Of a DNA stretch of 64,000 bases, positions 39,997 to 48,558 are shown in pieces (the first letter of the stretch is position 1; each line of letters opens with the position of its first letter). The stretch is taken from contig NZ_KQ948739.1 in assembly GCF_001514195.1 (NCBI RefSeq), positions 361,304 through 425,303 of the forward strand. The letters are read 5' to 3'. The notes below the pieces were generated by a model. It was not told where the DNA came from. It made no database searches and saw only the letters and a list, made by a program, of their open reading frames with translations. The position numbers and the translations under genes were made by a program. The DNA is from Streptomyces griseorubiginosus. GTDB lineage: Bacteria > Actinomycetota > Actinomycetes > Streptomycetales > Streptomycetaceae.

Positions 39997-41238
39997 TCAG
40001 ATATCGCTCGTGCGGCGCAATCCCGAGCGCTTCGGCCGCTCCCCCGCGGCCGGTCCGGCCCCCTCCTCGCGCCGCGCCGCCGAGCGCAGCGCGACTCCCG
40101 ACGACACCAGCAGCAGGCCGCCCAGCATCACGAACGGAGCCGCTACTCCCGCGACCCCCGCCACCAGCCCCGCGGTGGCCGGTGCGGCGACCTGGCCGAG
40201 GCGGTTGCCGGTCAGGCGCAGGGCGAGGGCGGTGGAGCGGGCGCCGTCGGGGGCGGCCTGGACGACCGTCGTCATCGACAGGGGCTGTCCGACACCGAGG
40301 CAGAAGCCGAGCAGCGCGAGCATCACCGCCAGCGCCCACCCCGGGACCGGCAGTGCGACACCCGCGCACAGGAGGGCGCCCAGCAGACACGTCACGGTGA
40401 GGAGCGCCGCGCGCCCCAGCAGCCGTAGCAGCGGAGTCAGCACCAGACGGCAGGCGATGGTCGCCGCCGCGCGCAGGCTCAGCAGCAGACCGATCACCGA
40501 GGGAGCTATGCCCCGGTGCTCGCCGACCACCGGGAGGTACGCGGTGAGGATGTCGGTGGCGGACAGCACGGACAGGCTCACGAAGATCCCGCCGGGTACG
40601 CCCCTGGCGCGCAGGATGCGTCCGACGGGGACCCGGTCGCCCGGCCCGCTACGGGACGTGGCCGCCGTGTCGCGGTGCTCGATGCGCCACAGCGAGGTGA
40701 ACGAGACCGCCGCCCCCGCGCCCGCGACGAGCAGCGCGAGCGCGCTGGTGCCCGCCCGGTCGGAACCGCCGATCAGCGCGCCTGCCGCGAGCGGGCCCAC
40801 CAGCTGGCCGAGGGAGACGCCGATGGTGAAGTGGCCGAAGTTGCGGTCCTGTTCGTGCGGGGCGGACTGGCGGGCGACCAGGGACTGGGAGCCGATGACG
40901 AAGCAGAGGTGGCCGAGCCCCATCACCCCGCTCCAGACCGCCATCGTCCACAGGGAGTCGGCGACCCCGCTCAGCGCGCACCCGCCGGAGATGAGCACCA
41001 CTCCCACGGGCAGCAGCGGCGCACACCGCCCGTGGTCCGTACGGCGGCCCAGCGGTACGGCGGCGAACAGCGGGAGCAGCGCGTACACACCGGCGATGAC
41101 ACCGATCGCGCGTTCGTCCGCGCCCAGCGCGAGGGCCCGGTAGGAGACGGCGGGCCGTGCCATCGACACCGCCCCCTGCGTGAAGCTGAAGGCGATGACG
41201 AGGCGGAGCAGCCAGCCGCGGTTCCCACCGGGCGCCAT
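39997..41238 (-). CDS. Major facilitator superfamily transporter (413 aa)
   Basis: About 12 membrane segments. LRLVIAFSFTQGAVSMARPAVS starts the first; the loop RRTDHGRCAPLLPVG matches the cytoplasmic loop 2-3 motif of drug:H+ antiporters in a degenerate form. Likely efflux, substrate unknown. ATG at 41238 follows GGGAG with 8-nt spacing. It begins 23 bp after the CitMHS permease, so the two are probably one operon. Confidence 0.86.
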   Translation of the reverse strand: MAPGGNRGWLLRLVIAFSFTQGAVSMARPAVSYRALALGADERAIGVIAGVYALLPLFAAVPLGRRTDHGRCAPLLPVGVVLISGGCALSGVADSLWTMAVWSGVMGLGHLCFVIGSQSLVARQSAPHEQDRNFGHFTIGVSLGQLVGPLAAGALIGGSDRAGTSALALLVAGAGAAVSFTSLWRIEHRDTAATSRSGPGDRVPVGRILRARGVPGGIFVSLSVLSATDILTAYLPVVGEHRGIAPSVIGLLLSLRAAATIACRLVLTPLLRLLGRAALLTVTCLLGALLCAGVALPVPGWALAVMLALLGFCLGVGQPLSMTTVVQAAPDGARSTALALRLTGNRLGQVAAPATAGLVAGVAGVAAPFVMLGGLLLVSSGVALRSAARREEGAGPAAGERPKRSGLRRTSDI

Positions 41239-41261
41239 GTTCAAGTCTCCCTGGAGATGGA

Positions 41262-42686
41262 TCAGATGATGCCGAAGAGGATGCCTGCCCCGAGGATCAC
41301 CAGGCATGTGAGAGCGGCCCACTTGACCACGAACTTCGTGTGGTCGCCGAACTCCACCTTGGCCATGCCGACGAGCACGTACACGGCCGGGACGAGCGGG
41401 CTCGACATGTGCAGGGGCTGGCCGACGAGGGAGGCGCGGGCCATCTCCAGCGGGGTGACGCCGTGCGCGGCACCGGCCTCGGCGAGCACCGGCAGGACAC
41501 CGAAGTAGAAGCCGTCGTTCGACATGAAGTAGGTGAGCGGAAGGCTCAGCACACCGGTGACGAGGGCCATGTGCGGCCCCATGCCCGCGGGGATGACGTC
41601 CACCATCCAGCGGGCCATGTGGTCGACCATGCCGGTGCCCTGGAGGACGCCGGTGAAGACGGCGGCGGCGAAGACCATGCCGGAGACGTTGAGGACGTTG
41701 TCCGCGTGGGCGGCGAGCCGCGCCTTCTGGTCGGGGATGTGCGGGAAGTTGACGGTGAGCGCGAGCGCGGCGCCGAGCAGGAACAGCACCGGGATCGGCA
41801 GCCACTCCATGATCATGCAGGTGAGCAGGGCGACCGTGAGCAGCGCGTTGAACCAGTACAGCTTGGGGCGCAGGGTGGGGCGGTTCGGGTCGAGGACCTG
41901 GAAGCGCTTCTGCTCGTCGGCCTCGTCGTCGGCGTCGGCGCCGGAGCTCGAACCGCCGGTGGCCGCCGTGGACTTGATGGTGCCGGAGCCGCCGGAGCCG
42001 GCGCCGACCAGGACGGACTCGGTCTCCTTCTCCTCGACCTTCTCCTCGACGAGGACGTCGCCCAGCGTGAGCACGCCCAGCCGCTTGCGCTCGCGCATGC
42101 CGAGGACGTACGAGAGGACGAGGACGCCCAGCAGACCGACGGCCAGGGCCGGGATCATCGGGACGAAGATGTCGCTGGCGTCGACCTTCAGCGCGGTGGC
42201 CGCGCGGGCCGTCGGACCGCCCCAGGGCAGCGTGTTCATCACGCCGTTGGCCATGGCGGCGACACCGGTCATCACGACCAGGCTCATCTTCAGGCGCTTG
42301 TACAGCGGGTACATCGCCGAGACGGTGATCATGAAGGTGGTCGAGCCGTCGCCGTCGAGCGAGACGATCGCGGCGAGCACCGCGGTGCCGACGACGATCC
42401 GCATCGGGTCGGCCTTGCAGAACTTCAGGATGCCGCGCACGACCGGGTCGAAGAGGCCGACGTCGATCATCACACCGAAGTAGACGATCGCGAACATGAG
42501 CATCGCCGCCGTGGGGGCGAGGCTGGTGACGCCGTCGATGACGTAGTCACCGAGCTTGGCGCCCTTCCCGACGAACACACAGAACAGTGCCGGGATCAGC
42601 ACGAGCGCCGCGATCGGCGACATCTTCTTCATCATGATCAGGACCAGGAAGGTCGCGATCATGGCGAAGCCGAGGATGGTCAACAT
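41262..42686 (-). CDS. CitMHS-family citrate-type permease (474 aa)
   Basis: Secondary carrier of the CitMHS family, which takes up metal-citrate complexes. Segments: GFAMIATFLVLIMMKKMSPI, SLDGDGSTTFMITVSAMYPLYKR, and MSNDGFYFGVLPVLAEAGAAHG with QPLHMSSPLVPAVY. A long acidic cytoplasmic insert (about 200-265, EEKVEEKETESV then Ser/Gly-rich) separates the halves. ATG at 42686. A 9-bp inverted repeat just upstream may be a regulator site. Confidence 0.9.
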   Translation of the reverse strand: MLTILGFAMIATFLVLIMMKKMSPIAALVLIPALFCVFVGKGAKLGDYVIDGVTSLAPTAAMLMFAIVYFGVMIDVGLFDPVVRGILKFCKADPMRIVVGTAVLAAIVSLDGDGSTTFMITVSAMYPLYKRLKMSLVVMTGVAAMANGVMNTLPWGGPTARAATALKVDASDIFVPMIPALAVGLLGVLVLSYVLGMRERKRLGVLTLGDVLVEEKVEEKETESVLVGAGSGGSGTIKSTAATGGSSSGADADDEADEQKRFQVLDPNRPTLRPKLYWFNALLTVALLTCMIMEWLPIPVLFLLGAALALTVNFPHIPDQKARLAAHADNVLNVSGMVFAAAVFTGVLQGTGMVDHMARWMVDVIPAGMGPHMALVTGVLSLPLTYFMSNDGFYFGVLPVLAEAGAAHGVTPLEMARASLVGQPLHMSSPLVPAVYVLVGMAKVEFGDHTKFVVKWAALTCLVILGAGILFGII

Positions 42687-42694
42687 GAGTGGAT

Positions 42695-42749
42695 ACCTAA
42701 CGTTCGCCCTTGAACTCCCACCAGGGCCGGCGGTTCGACGACGTTAGGT
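42695..42749. promoter_or_regulatory. 9-bp inverted repeat upstream of the CitMHS gene
   Basis: ACCTAACGT (42695-42703) and ACGTTAGGT (42741-42749) are exact inverse copies 37 bp apart, directly before the permease start. A looped or paired operator is possible; no divergent regulator is present. Confidence 0.5.
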
Positions 42750-42807
42750 CCGTTCGTTTGGCGTTAACAAGACGTTGACGTGCGAGCAATAAGCGCAAAA
42801 CTCCAGG

Positions 42808-45039
42808 TCACGGACTTGCGATCAGTTCGACGGGCACTCCGTTGAGGACCGCGTTGCCCGACAGGGGGTCCAGGAGAGTGCCGTCGAGCAGCTGGTTCAC
42901 ATTGACACCGGGGTCCTGGGCCGCGTGCCGCAGACGGGTCCCGGGGCGGTCGTGGCCCCAGCCGTGCGGCAGGCTCACGACGCCCCGCCGTACCGTGTCG
43001 GTGATCTCCACCGGCGCGGTCACCGCTCCCCCGGCCCCCTTGATCCCGACCAGCTGGCCGTCGGCGAGCCGCAGGTCCTCCGCGTCCTCGGGGTGGATGT
43101 GCAGGGTGCAGCGGTTGGTGCCGCCGGTCAGGGCGGGGACGTTGTGCATCCAGCTGTTGTTGGAGCGCAGGTGCCGGCGGCCGATGAGGACGAGCCCCTC
43201 GGCCCGCTGCCGCAGGGCTTCCCGCAGCCGGGGCAGGTCGTCCGCGATGGGCCCGGGCAGCAGCTCGACCTTGCCGCTGCGGGTCTTCAGCGGCTGCGGC
43301 AGCCGGGACGTCAGCGGTCCGAGGTCGATGCCGTGCGGATGCGCGAGCAGCTTCGTCAGGCTCAGGCCGTCCGGTCGTACGCCGAAGCCGTCGCCGTAGG
43401 GGCCGAGGCGCAGCATCATGTCGAGCCGCCGCTCGGGGCCGGTGTCGCCCTGGAGGAGGGCGGCGAGTTCCCGCGGGTCGCGGCCGTGCACGGGCGAGTG
43501 GGTCTCCTTGACCGCCTTGCCGAGGGTCTGACCGACGACCAGGTCGTCCACGGCGGACGGGTCGGCGCCGTGCATGCCGGTGGCGGCGAGGACCAGCCGG
43601 GAGAGGATCTCCGTCTCCGCCATGCGGCCGGGCTCCAGCGGGACGGCGGGGCGGGTGTAGCGGACCTGGTTGCGGACGGCCAGGGTGTTGAAGGCGAAGT
43701 CGTGGTGCGGGCTCTGGGAGGGCGGGGGCGGCGGCAGCACGACGTGGGCGTGGCGCGAGGTCTCGTTGAGGTACGGGTCCACGCTGACCATGAAGTCGAG
43801 GGAGCCGAGGGCCTTGTCGAGGCGGTCGCCGTCGGGGGCGGACAGGACGGGGTTGGCGGCGACGGCGATCAGCGCCCGGATCGGCTCGCCCTCGCTGGTC
43901 ACGGTGTCGATCTCCTCGGCGAGGGCGGAGAGCGGCAACTCGCCCTTGGCCTCCGGGTGTTGACTGACCCGGGAGTGCCAGCGTCCGAGGGCGAAGCCGT
44001 GGCTGGGTCCGGCGGGCCGGGGTGTGCGGTCGGTGGCGGCCTGCGGGAAGAGGGCGCCGCCGGGCCGGTCGAGGTTGCCGGTGAGGATGTTGAGGACGTC
44101 GACGAGCCAGCTCGCGAGGGTGCCGTGCGGGACCGTGCAACTGCCGATGCGGCCGTACACGGCGGCGGTCGGGGCGGCGGCGAGTTCGCGGGCGAGGGTG
44201 CGGGTCTGCGAGGCGTCCACGTCGCAGGCGGCGGCGACGGCTTCGGGGGTGAAGTCCTTTACGGCTTCCCGGAGTTCGTCGAGACCCTGGAGGTGAGGGG
44301 TCAACTCCCCGGTGTCCACGAGGTCTTCCTCGAAGAGCACCTGGGCCATCGCGGCGAGGAGCAGCGCGTCGGTGCCGGGCCGGACGGCGATGTGCCGGTC
44401 GGCGAGCCGGGCCGTGCGGGTGCGGCGGGGGTCGACGACGGTGAGGGTGCCGCCGCGGGCCTTGAGCGCCTTGAGCTTGCCGGGGAAGTCGGGGGCGGTG
44501 CACAGACTGCCGTTGGATTCGAGGGGGTTGGCGCCGAGGAGGAGCAGGTGGTCGGTGTGGTCGAGGTCCGGCACCGGGATGGCGTTGGCGTCGCCGTACA
44601 GCAGTCCGCTGGAGACGTGCTTGGGCATCTGGTCGACCGTGGAGGCGGTGAAGACGCTCCGGGTGCCGAGTCCGGCGAGCAGCACCGGCGGGTAGAGGGC
44701 GCCGGCCATGGTGTGCACGTTGGGGTTGCCGAGGACCACCCCGACCGAGTTCGCCCCGTACCGCTCGACGACGCCGCGGATCCCGGCGGCGACCGCGTCG
44801 AAGGCCTCCTCCCAGGTGGCCTCGCGCAACTCCCCGTCGCGGCGCACGAGAGGGGTGCGCAGCCGGTCGGGATCCCCGTCGACGGCTCCGAAGGCGGCGC
44901 CCTTCGGGCAGATGAACCCCTTGCTGAACACGTCGTCGCGGTCGCCGCGGGCCCCGGTGACCCGGGTCCCCTCGACCGTGAGCGTCAGACCACAGGTGGC
45001 CTCGCACAGGGGGCAGATACGCAGAGCGGTGCGGGACAC
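42808..45039 (-). CDS. Formate dehydrogenase-like molybdopterin oxidoreductase (743 aa)
   Basis: Mo-bisMGD enzyme with a [4Fe-4S] cluster: C9, C12, C16 and C44 (CPLCEATCGL and GFICPKG). Other blocks: VVLGNPNVHTMAGAL, LLLLGANPLESNGS, LTVVDPRRTRTARLADRH, and C-terminal molydop_binding GRRHLRSNNSWMHNVPAL and SLPHGWGH. Substrate could be formate or another small molecule. The typical Cys/Sec ligand of formate dehydrogenases is not obvious. GTG at 45039 follows GGGAGG. Its TetR is the gene before it, with a dyad between. Confidence 0.86.
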   Translation of the reverse strand: MSRTALRICPLCEATCGLTLTVEGTRVTGARGDRDDVFSKGFICPKGAAFGAVDGDPDRLRTPLVRRDGELREATWEEAFDAVAAGIRGVVERYGANSVGVVLGNPNVHTMAGALYPPVLLAGLGTRSVFTASTVDQMPKHVSSGLLYGDANAIPVPDLDHTDHLLLLGANPLESNGSLCTAPDFPGKLKALKARGGTLTVVDPRRTRTARLADRHIAVRPGTDALLLAAMAQVLFEEDLVDTGELTPHLQGLDELREAVKDFTPEAVAAACDVDASQTRTLARELAAAPTAAVYGRIGSCTVPHGTLASWLVDVLNILTGNLDRPGGALFPQAATDRTPRPAGPSHGFALGRWHSRVSQHPEAKGELPLSALAEEIDTVTSEGEPIRALIAVAANPVLSAPDGDRLDKALGSLDFMVSVDPYLNETSRHAHVVLPPPPPSQSPHHDFAFNTLAVRNQVRYTRPAVPLEPGRMAETEILSRLVLAATGMHGADPSAVDDLVVGQTLGKAVKETHSPVHGRDPRELAALLQGDTGPERRLDMMLRLGPYGDGFGVRPDGLSLTKLLAHPHGIDLGPLTSRLPQPLKTRSGKVELLPGPIADDLPRLREALRQRAEGLVLIGRRHLRSNNSWMHNVPALTGGTNRCTLHIHPEDAEDLRLADGQLVGIKGAGGAVTAPVEITDTVRRGVVSLPHGWGHDRPGTRLRHAAQDPGVNVNQLLDGTLLDPLSGNAVLNGVPVELIASP

Positions 45040-45075
45040 GGGTCCTCCCGGGGCAGCGGTGCCAGTCCCGGTGAG

Positions 45076-45091
45076 CATACCGACCGGTATG
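45076..45091. promoter_or_regulatory. TetR-type operator before the molybdoenzyme gene
   Basis: CATACCGACCGGTATG, a 16-bp dyad with perfect 7-bp arms, 37 bp upstream of the molybdoenzyme start and 26 bp after the TetR stop. It shares CATACCGACC with the operators at 14900 and 20308, so the two TetR proteins may recognise overlapping sites. Confidence 0.75.
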
Positions 45092-45116
45092 GACGGAGGG
45101 GAGGGGTTGCCGGGAC

Positions 45117-45737
45117 TCAGTCCAGAACGCGCGCCAGATACGCCCGCAGCATCTCCCGCATCTCCTGGATGATCCGCTCGTCCCCCTCCGGTGCCATCCG
45201 GAAGGCCAGGTGGACCAGGGTGTCCGCGGTCTCCGTGGCGATCAGGAAGGTGCGGCGGAGTTCGTCGTCGGGTTCGCGGGAGAGGTAGCCGGACAGCAGG
45301 TCGGTGAGGCGGTCGGCGACGCGGTGGTTGGGTTCGGCGTGCCGGGCACCCACGGGGATCTGGTTGCCGAAGTCGACGAGGGAGAAGCCGGGGGCGGTGC
45401 GTTTCATGGCGAGGTACTCGTCCAGGACGACGTCCATCGCGGTACGCCAGCCGCCCTCCTCGCCCGACTCCTTGAGCCGGTCGGTGACCCGCTCCGTGAA
45501 GCGTTCGAGGTTGCGCTGGGCGAGGGCGTCGGCCATCTGCCGCTTGTTGCCGAAGAAGCGGTAGACCGAGCCGATGGGGACGCCGGCGCGCAGGGCGACG
45601 GCGCGGGTGCTCAGGTTGTCGTAGCCGACCTCGTCGAGCAGGTCGGCGCAGGCGTCGAGGATTCTGGTCAGCCGTTCGGCACTGCGCCGCTGCACGGGGG
45701 CACGGCGAAGCGAGGTCGCTTGGGGCACGGGCTTCAT
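45117..45737 (-). CDS. TetR-family regulator next to the molybdoenzyme (206 aa)
   Basis: N-terminal HTH (TRILDACADLLDEVGYDNLSTRAVALRAGVPIGSVYRFF) and a helical C-terminal domain (YLSREPDDELRRTFLIATET). ATG at 45737 follows GGAAAG. Upstream of the molybdoenzyme gene in the same direction; the dyad at 45076-45091 is between them. Confidence 0.88.
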   Translation of the reverse strand: MKPVPQATSLRRAPVQRRSAERLTRILDACADLLDEVGYDNLSTRAVALRAGVPIGSVYRFFGNKRQMADALAQRNLERFTERVTDRLKESGEEGGWRTAMDVVLDEYLAMKRTAPGFSLVDFGNQIPVGARHAEPNHRVADRLTDLLSGYLSREPDDELRRTFLIATETADTLVHLAFRMAPEGDERIIQEMREMLRAYLARVLD

Positions 45738-45786
45738 GATGCCTTTCCACCGAGACCGGGTGAACCCCACGGGGTGCCTGCGGCGC

Positions 45787-46662
45787 TCATGCGCGGGCTC
45801 CGGTAGGCGCCGTGATCCGCGTCGCGTGGGCGCCGGGTCGGGTGCTCGCGGTGATCGGAATTACGAGGGCGGCGATGCCTGCGCCTGCGCCTGCTGTGAT
45901 CGTGATCGACGGTGCTTGGGCGTCGTCGCGCTTGGGCGCCGTGACCCGCGTGGCACGGGTGCCCGCGGTGGGCTGCGTCGCGGTGGGGTCGTCGTCGGCA
46001 CCGGCCGTGAGCCTCGCGCCGGAGCCGCCGCCACCGGCGACGGCCGCGAACCGCGCCCCGGATTCACCCGCGCCCGGCAGGGACTCCGCCCCCGAGCCGT
46101 CCCCGTCCGCACCCGTCGTCGACTCCGCCCCGGGGGTCTCGGTTGCCGGGCCCGTCGACGTCTGCGGCTTCGACGCCGTGACGTCCGCCGTGCTCTCCAC
46201 CGGGTCGCCGTCCACGGCCCACACGGTGCCGTCGTCGGCGTAGAGGCGGGCGGTGACCTTGTGGGTGCCCTGTGGGACGTACGCGGCGGCCAGCCGGTAC
46301 GCGGGAGTGCGCAGGGTGGTGACCGGGCGGTCGTCCACGAGGAGGACGGCGACGCCTCGGCCGGAGACCGCCTCGGCCTTCGTGCCGTCGGGCGAGAACG
46401 CGAAGTTCTCGACGGTCAGCCGCACCGACCAGCAGTCGTCCGTGGCGGGCTGCACCTCTATGCCGACCTCGGGGGCGTTCTTCTTGTCCACCTCGCGGTA
46501 GTGCCGCCCCTCGCCGTCGGTGTCGCCGAGGACCTTGCCCACCGGTGACACCGACTGGCCGTCCCCCTGTCCCTGCTCCCCACTGGCGCCACAACTCACG
46601 GATCCGGTCACCAGCACGACACAGACCGCGAGCGCGGCAAGGAGTCCCCGCGTCCACGACAT
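45787..46662 (-). CDS. Secreted lipoprotein-like protein with unusual tail (291 aa)
   Basis: Starts MSWTRGLLAALAVCVVLVTGSVSC: a signal peptide ending at a Cys, possibly a weak lipobox. A folded middle (about 45-165) has VWAVDGDPVESTADV and DDCWSVRLTVENFAFSPDG. The last 120 residues are Thr/Gly/Ala-rich and low complexity (SGAESLPGAGESGARFAAVA), and the end is repetitive (RATRVTAPKR, ATRITAPTGARA). Function unknown. No clear partner gene; it is divergent from hmgA. Confidence 0.72.
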   Translation of the reverse strand: MSWTRGLLAALAVCVVLVTGSVSCGASGEQGQGDGQSVSPVGKVLGDTDGEGRHYREVDKKNAPEVGIEVQPATDDCWSVRLTVENFAFSPDGTKAEAVSGRGVAVLLVDDRPVTTLRTPAYRLAAAYVPQGTHKVTARLYADDGTVWAVDGDPVESTADVTASKPQTSTGPATETPGAESTTGADGDGSGAESLPGAGESGARFAAVAGGGGSGARLTAGADDDPTATQPTAGTRATRVTAPKRDDAQAPSITITAGAGAGIAALVIPITASTRPGAHATRITAPTGARA

Positions 46663-46755
46663 GCCGGCGAGCCTAGAACACGGGTACGACACCGAGAATC
46701 CCCCTGTGGTCTGTTCTCGTCCTCATCCCTGAGGAGGTCACGAGCGGGGAAATCG

Positions 46756-46790
46756 GTTCCACGCGACGCCCTCTTGCGTCGCCGAAACCG
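46756..46790. promoter_or_regulatory. Hairpin-forming dyad upstream of hmgA
   Basis: GCGACGC and GCGTCGC pair around CCTCTT, with outer GGTT/AACC able to extend the stem. It lies in the 173-bp gap between the divergent lipoprotein gene and hmgA. Either an operator or a transcript hairpin. Confidence 0.4.
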
Positions 46791-46794
46791 CAAT

Positions 46795-46812
46795 CCTACG
46801 GTAGTCCATAGG
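46795..46812. promoter_or_regulatory. Inverted repeat near the hmgA start
   Basis: CCTACGGTAGTCCATAGG: two 7-bp arms with one mismatch around TAGT, 23 bp before the hmgA ATG. A plausible operator. Confidence 0.5.
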
Positions 46813-46835
46813 AATCAGATCGCAAGGGAGCGACC

Positions 46836-48245
46836 ATGAGCGGGGACGCGGCGAGCACCAGCGGGAACGCGGCGAGCACACGCGCGGACGCGGCGAGGCC
46901 CAGCGGGGACTCGGCGAGCACACGCGGCGACGCACGCAAGACCGCCGAAGGCCTGGCGTACCTCTCCGGCTTCGGCAACGAACACGCCTCGGAGGCCGTC
47001 CCGGGCGCCCTCCCCGAGGGCCGCAACGCTCCTCAGCGCGCCCCCCTCGGCCTCTACGCCGAGCAGCTCAGCGGCACGGCCTTCACCGAGCCGCGGGCCC
47101 ACAACCGCCGCTCCTGGCTGTACCGGATCCGCCCCTCGGCCGCGCACCCGGCGTTCACCCACACCCACCACGGCCGGATCCGTACGGCCCCCTTCACCGA
47201 GTCGGTCCCGGACCCCAACCGGCTGCGCTGGGACCCGCTGCCGGAGCCCGCCGAGGGCACCGACTTCCTGGCCGGCCTGTGGACCCTCGGCGGCAACGGG
47301 GACGTCACCCAGCGCACCGGAATGGCCGTGCACCTGTACCACGCCACCGACTCCATGGACCGCGTCTTCAGCGACGCCGACGGCGAGCTGCTGATCGTCC
47401 CCGAGCGCGGCGGACTGCTGCTGCGCACCGAGTTCGGGCTCCTTCATGTGGAGCCCGGACATGTGGCACTGGTCCCCCGTGGGGTGCGCTTCCGTGTGGA
47501 GCTGCTGGACGAGTCCGCCCGCGGATATGTGTGCGAGAACTACGGTGCCCCCTTCCAGCTCCCCGACCTCGGCCCCATCGGCGCCAACGGCCTCGCCAAC
47601 GCCCGCGACTTCCGGGCGCCCGTCGCCGCGTACGAGGACGTGGAGGGGCCGGTGGAGGTGGTCAACAAGTTCTGCGGCAACCTCTGGACGGCGACCTACG
47701 ACCACTCCCCCCTCGACGTGGTCGCCTGGCACGGCAACCATGTGCCGTACGTCTACGACCTGCGCCGCTTCAACGTCATCGGCTCGATCTCCTACGACCA
47801 CCCCGACCCGTCGATCTTCACCGTGCTGACGTCACCGTCGGACACCCCGGGGCTGGCCGGCGTCGACTTCGTGGTCTTCGCGCCGCGCTGGCTGGTCGGC
47901 GAGGACACCTTCCGGCCGCCGTACTTCCACCGGAACGTGATGAGCGAGTACATGGGCCTGATCGAGGGCGCGTACGACGCGAAGACCGCCGGGAAGGGGG
48001 GTTTCGTGCCGGGCGGCGGCTCGCTGCACAACATGATGTCGGCGCACGGACCCGACCGGGAGACGTTCGACCGGGCGAGCACGGCCGAGCTGCGGCCGCA
48101 GAAGATCGACGACGGACTCGCGTTCATGTTCGAGACCCGCTGGCCGGTGACGCTCACCGCGCACGCGGCCCGTGCGGACCACCTCCAGCCGCACTACGAC
48201 GACGTGTGGCGGGGCCTGGAACGCCACTTCCGCACCCCGAACTGA
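46836..48245 (+). CDS. hmgA: Homogentisate 1,2-dioxygenase with repeat-expanded N-terminus (469 aa)
   Basis: Opens the ring of homogentisate in tyrosine/phenylalanine catabolism using Fe(II). Family blocks: YLSGFGNEHASEAVPGALPEGRNAPQ, GTAFTEPRAHNRRSWLYRIRPS, FGLLHVEPGHVALVPRGVRF, GANGLANARDF and the iron site FRPPYFHRNVMSEYMGLIEG with later H. The first 35 residues are five 7-residue units (SGDAAST, SGNAAST, RADAARP, SGDSAST, RGDARKT); relatives start near the last unit. ATG at 46836 has AAGGGAG upstream. A GntR gene follows. Confidence 0.96.
   Translation: MSGDAASTSGNAASTRADAARPSGDSASTRGDARKTAEGLAYLSGFGNEHASEAVPGALPEGRNAPQRAPLGLYAEQLSGTAFTEPRAHNRRSWLYRIRPSAAHPAFTHTHHGRIRTAPFTESVPDPNRLRWDPLPEPAEGTDFLAGLWTLGGNGDVTQRTGMAVHLYHATDSMDRVFSDADGELLIVPERGGLLLRTEFGLLHVEPGHVALVPRGVRFRVELLDESARGYVCENYGAPFQLPDLGPIGANGLANARDFRAPVAAYEDVEGPVEVVNKFCGNLWTATYDHSPLDVVAWHGNHVPYVYDLRRFNVIGSISYDHPDPSIFTVLTSPSDTPGLAGVDFVVFAPRWLVGEDTFRPPYFHRNVMSEYMGLIEGAYDAKTAGKGGFVPGGGSLHNMMSAHGPDRETFDRASTAELRPQKIDDGLAFMFETRWPVTLTAHAARADHLQPHYDDVWRGLERHFRTPN
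46839..46943 (+). repeat. 21-bp tandem repeat at the hmgA 5' end
   Basis: Five in-frame 21-bp units with core GCGGGGACGCGGCGAGCAC. The first two differ at two bases. Confidence 0.9.
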
Positions 48246-48558
48246 CCCACCCGCCCCGCGGACCCACCCGACGCCCCCCTTCGCCCCGCGGACCCACCCG
48301 ACGCCTCGCCCCGTCCGCCCCGCGATTCCACCCGACCCCTCGGCCCGCCCGCCCCGCGGACCCGCCCGACGCCTCACCCTGTCCGCCCCGCGATTCCGCC
48401 GGTCCAACTGCCCTGCCGACCTCACGGATCCGCCCGCCGCCGCCGACCCGCCTCCCTTAAAGAGCCATCCGTCGCACCGACCCACCCACCCCGCAGATCC
48501 GCCCGCCACCACCGATCCCCCGTTGCACCGACCGATCCGCGAAAGGTACGGATAGCCC
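48246..48558. other. 313-bp intergenic region with C-rich tandem repeat, no gene seen
   Basis: Between hmgA and the GntR gene. Filled by a 30-34-bp repeat and more C-rich sequence. No reading frame with a ribosome site other than the GntR start. Confidence 0.7.
48253..48405 (+). repeat. 30-34-bp tandem repeat
   Basis: GCCCCGCG starts units at 48253, 48283, 48317, 48351 and 48385. Units alternate between GCGGACCCACCCGACGCC and GCGATTCCACCCGACCCC forms, so the array may be a dimer repeat. Confidence 0.8.

Noticed and set aside
42925..45288. 787-codon plus-strand frame opposite the molybdoenzyme
   Set aside because: No domain signature. The minus frame has the four-cysteine cluster and cofactor motifs.
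48253..48405. CRISPR-like array after hmgA
   Set aside because: Units of 30-34 bp are repeated throughout without spacers and have no cas genes nearby.
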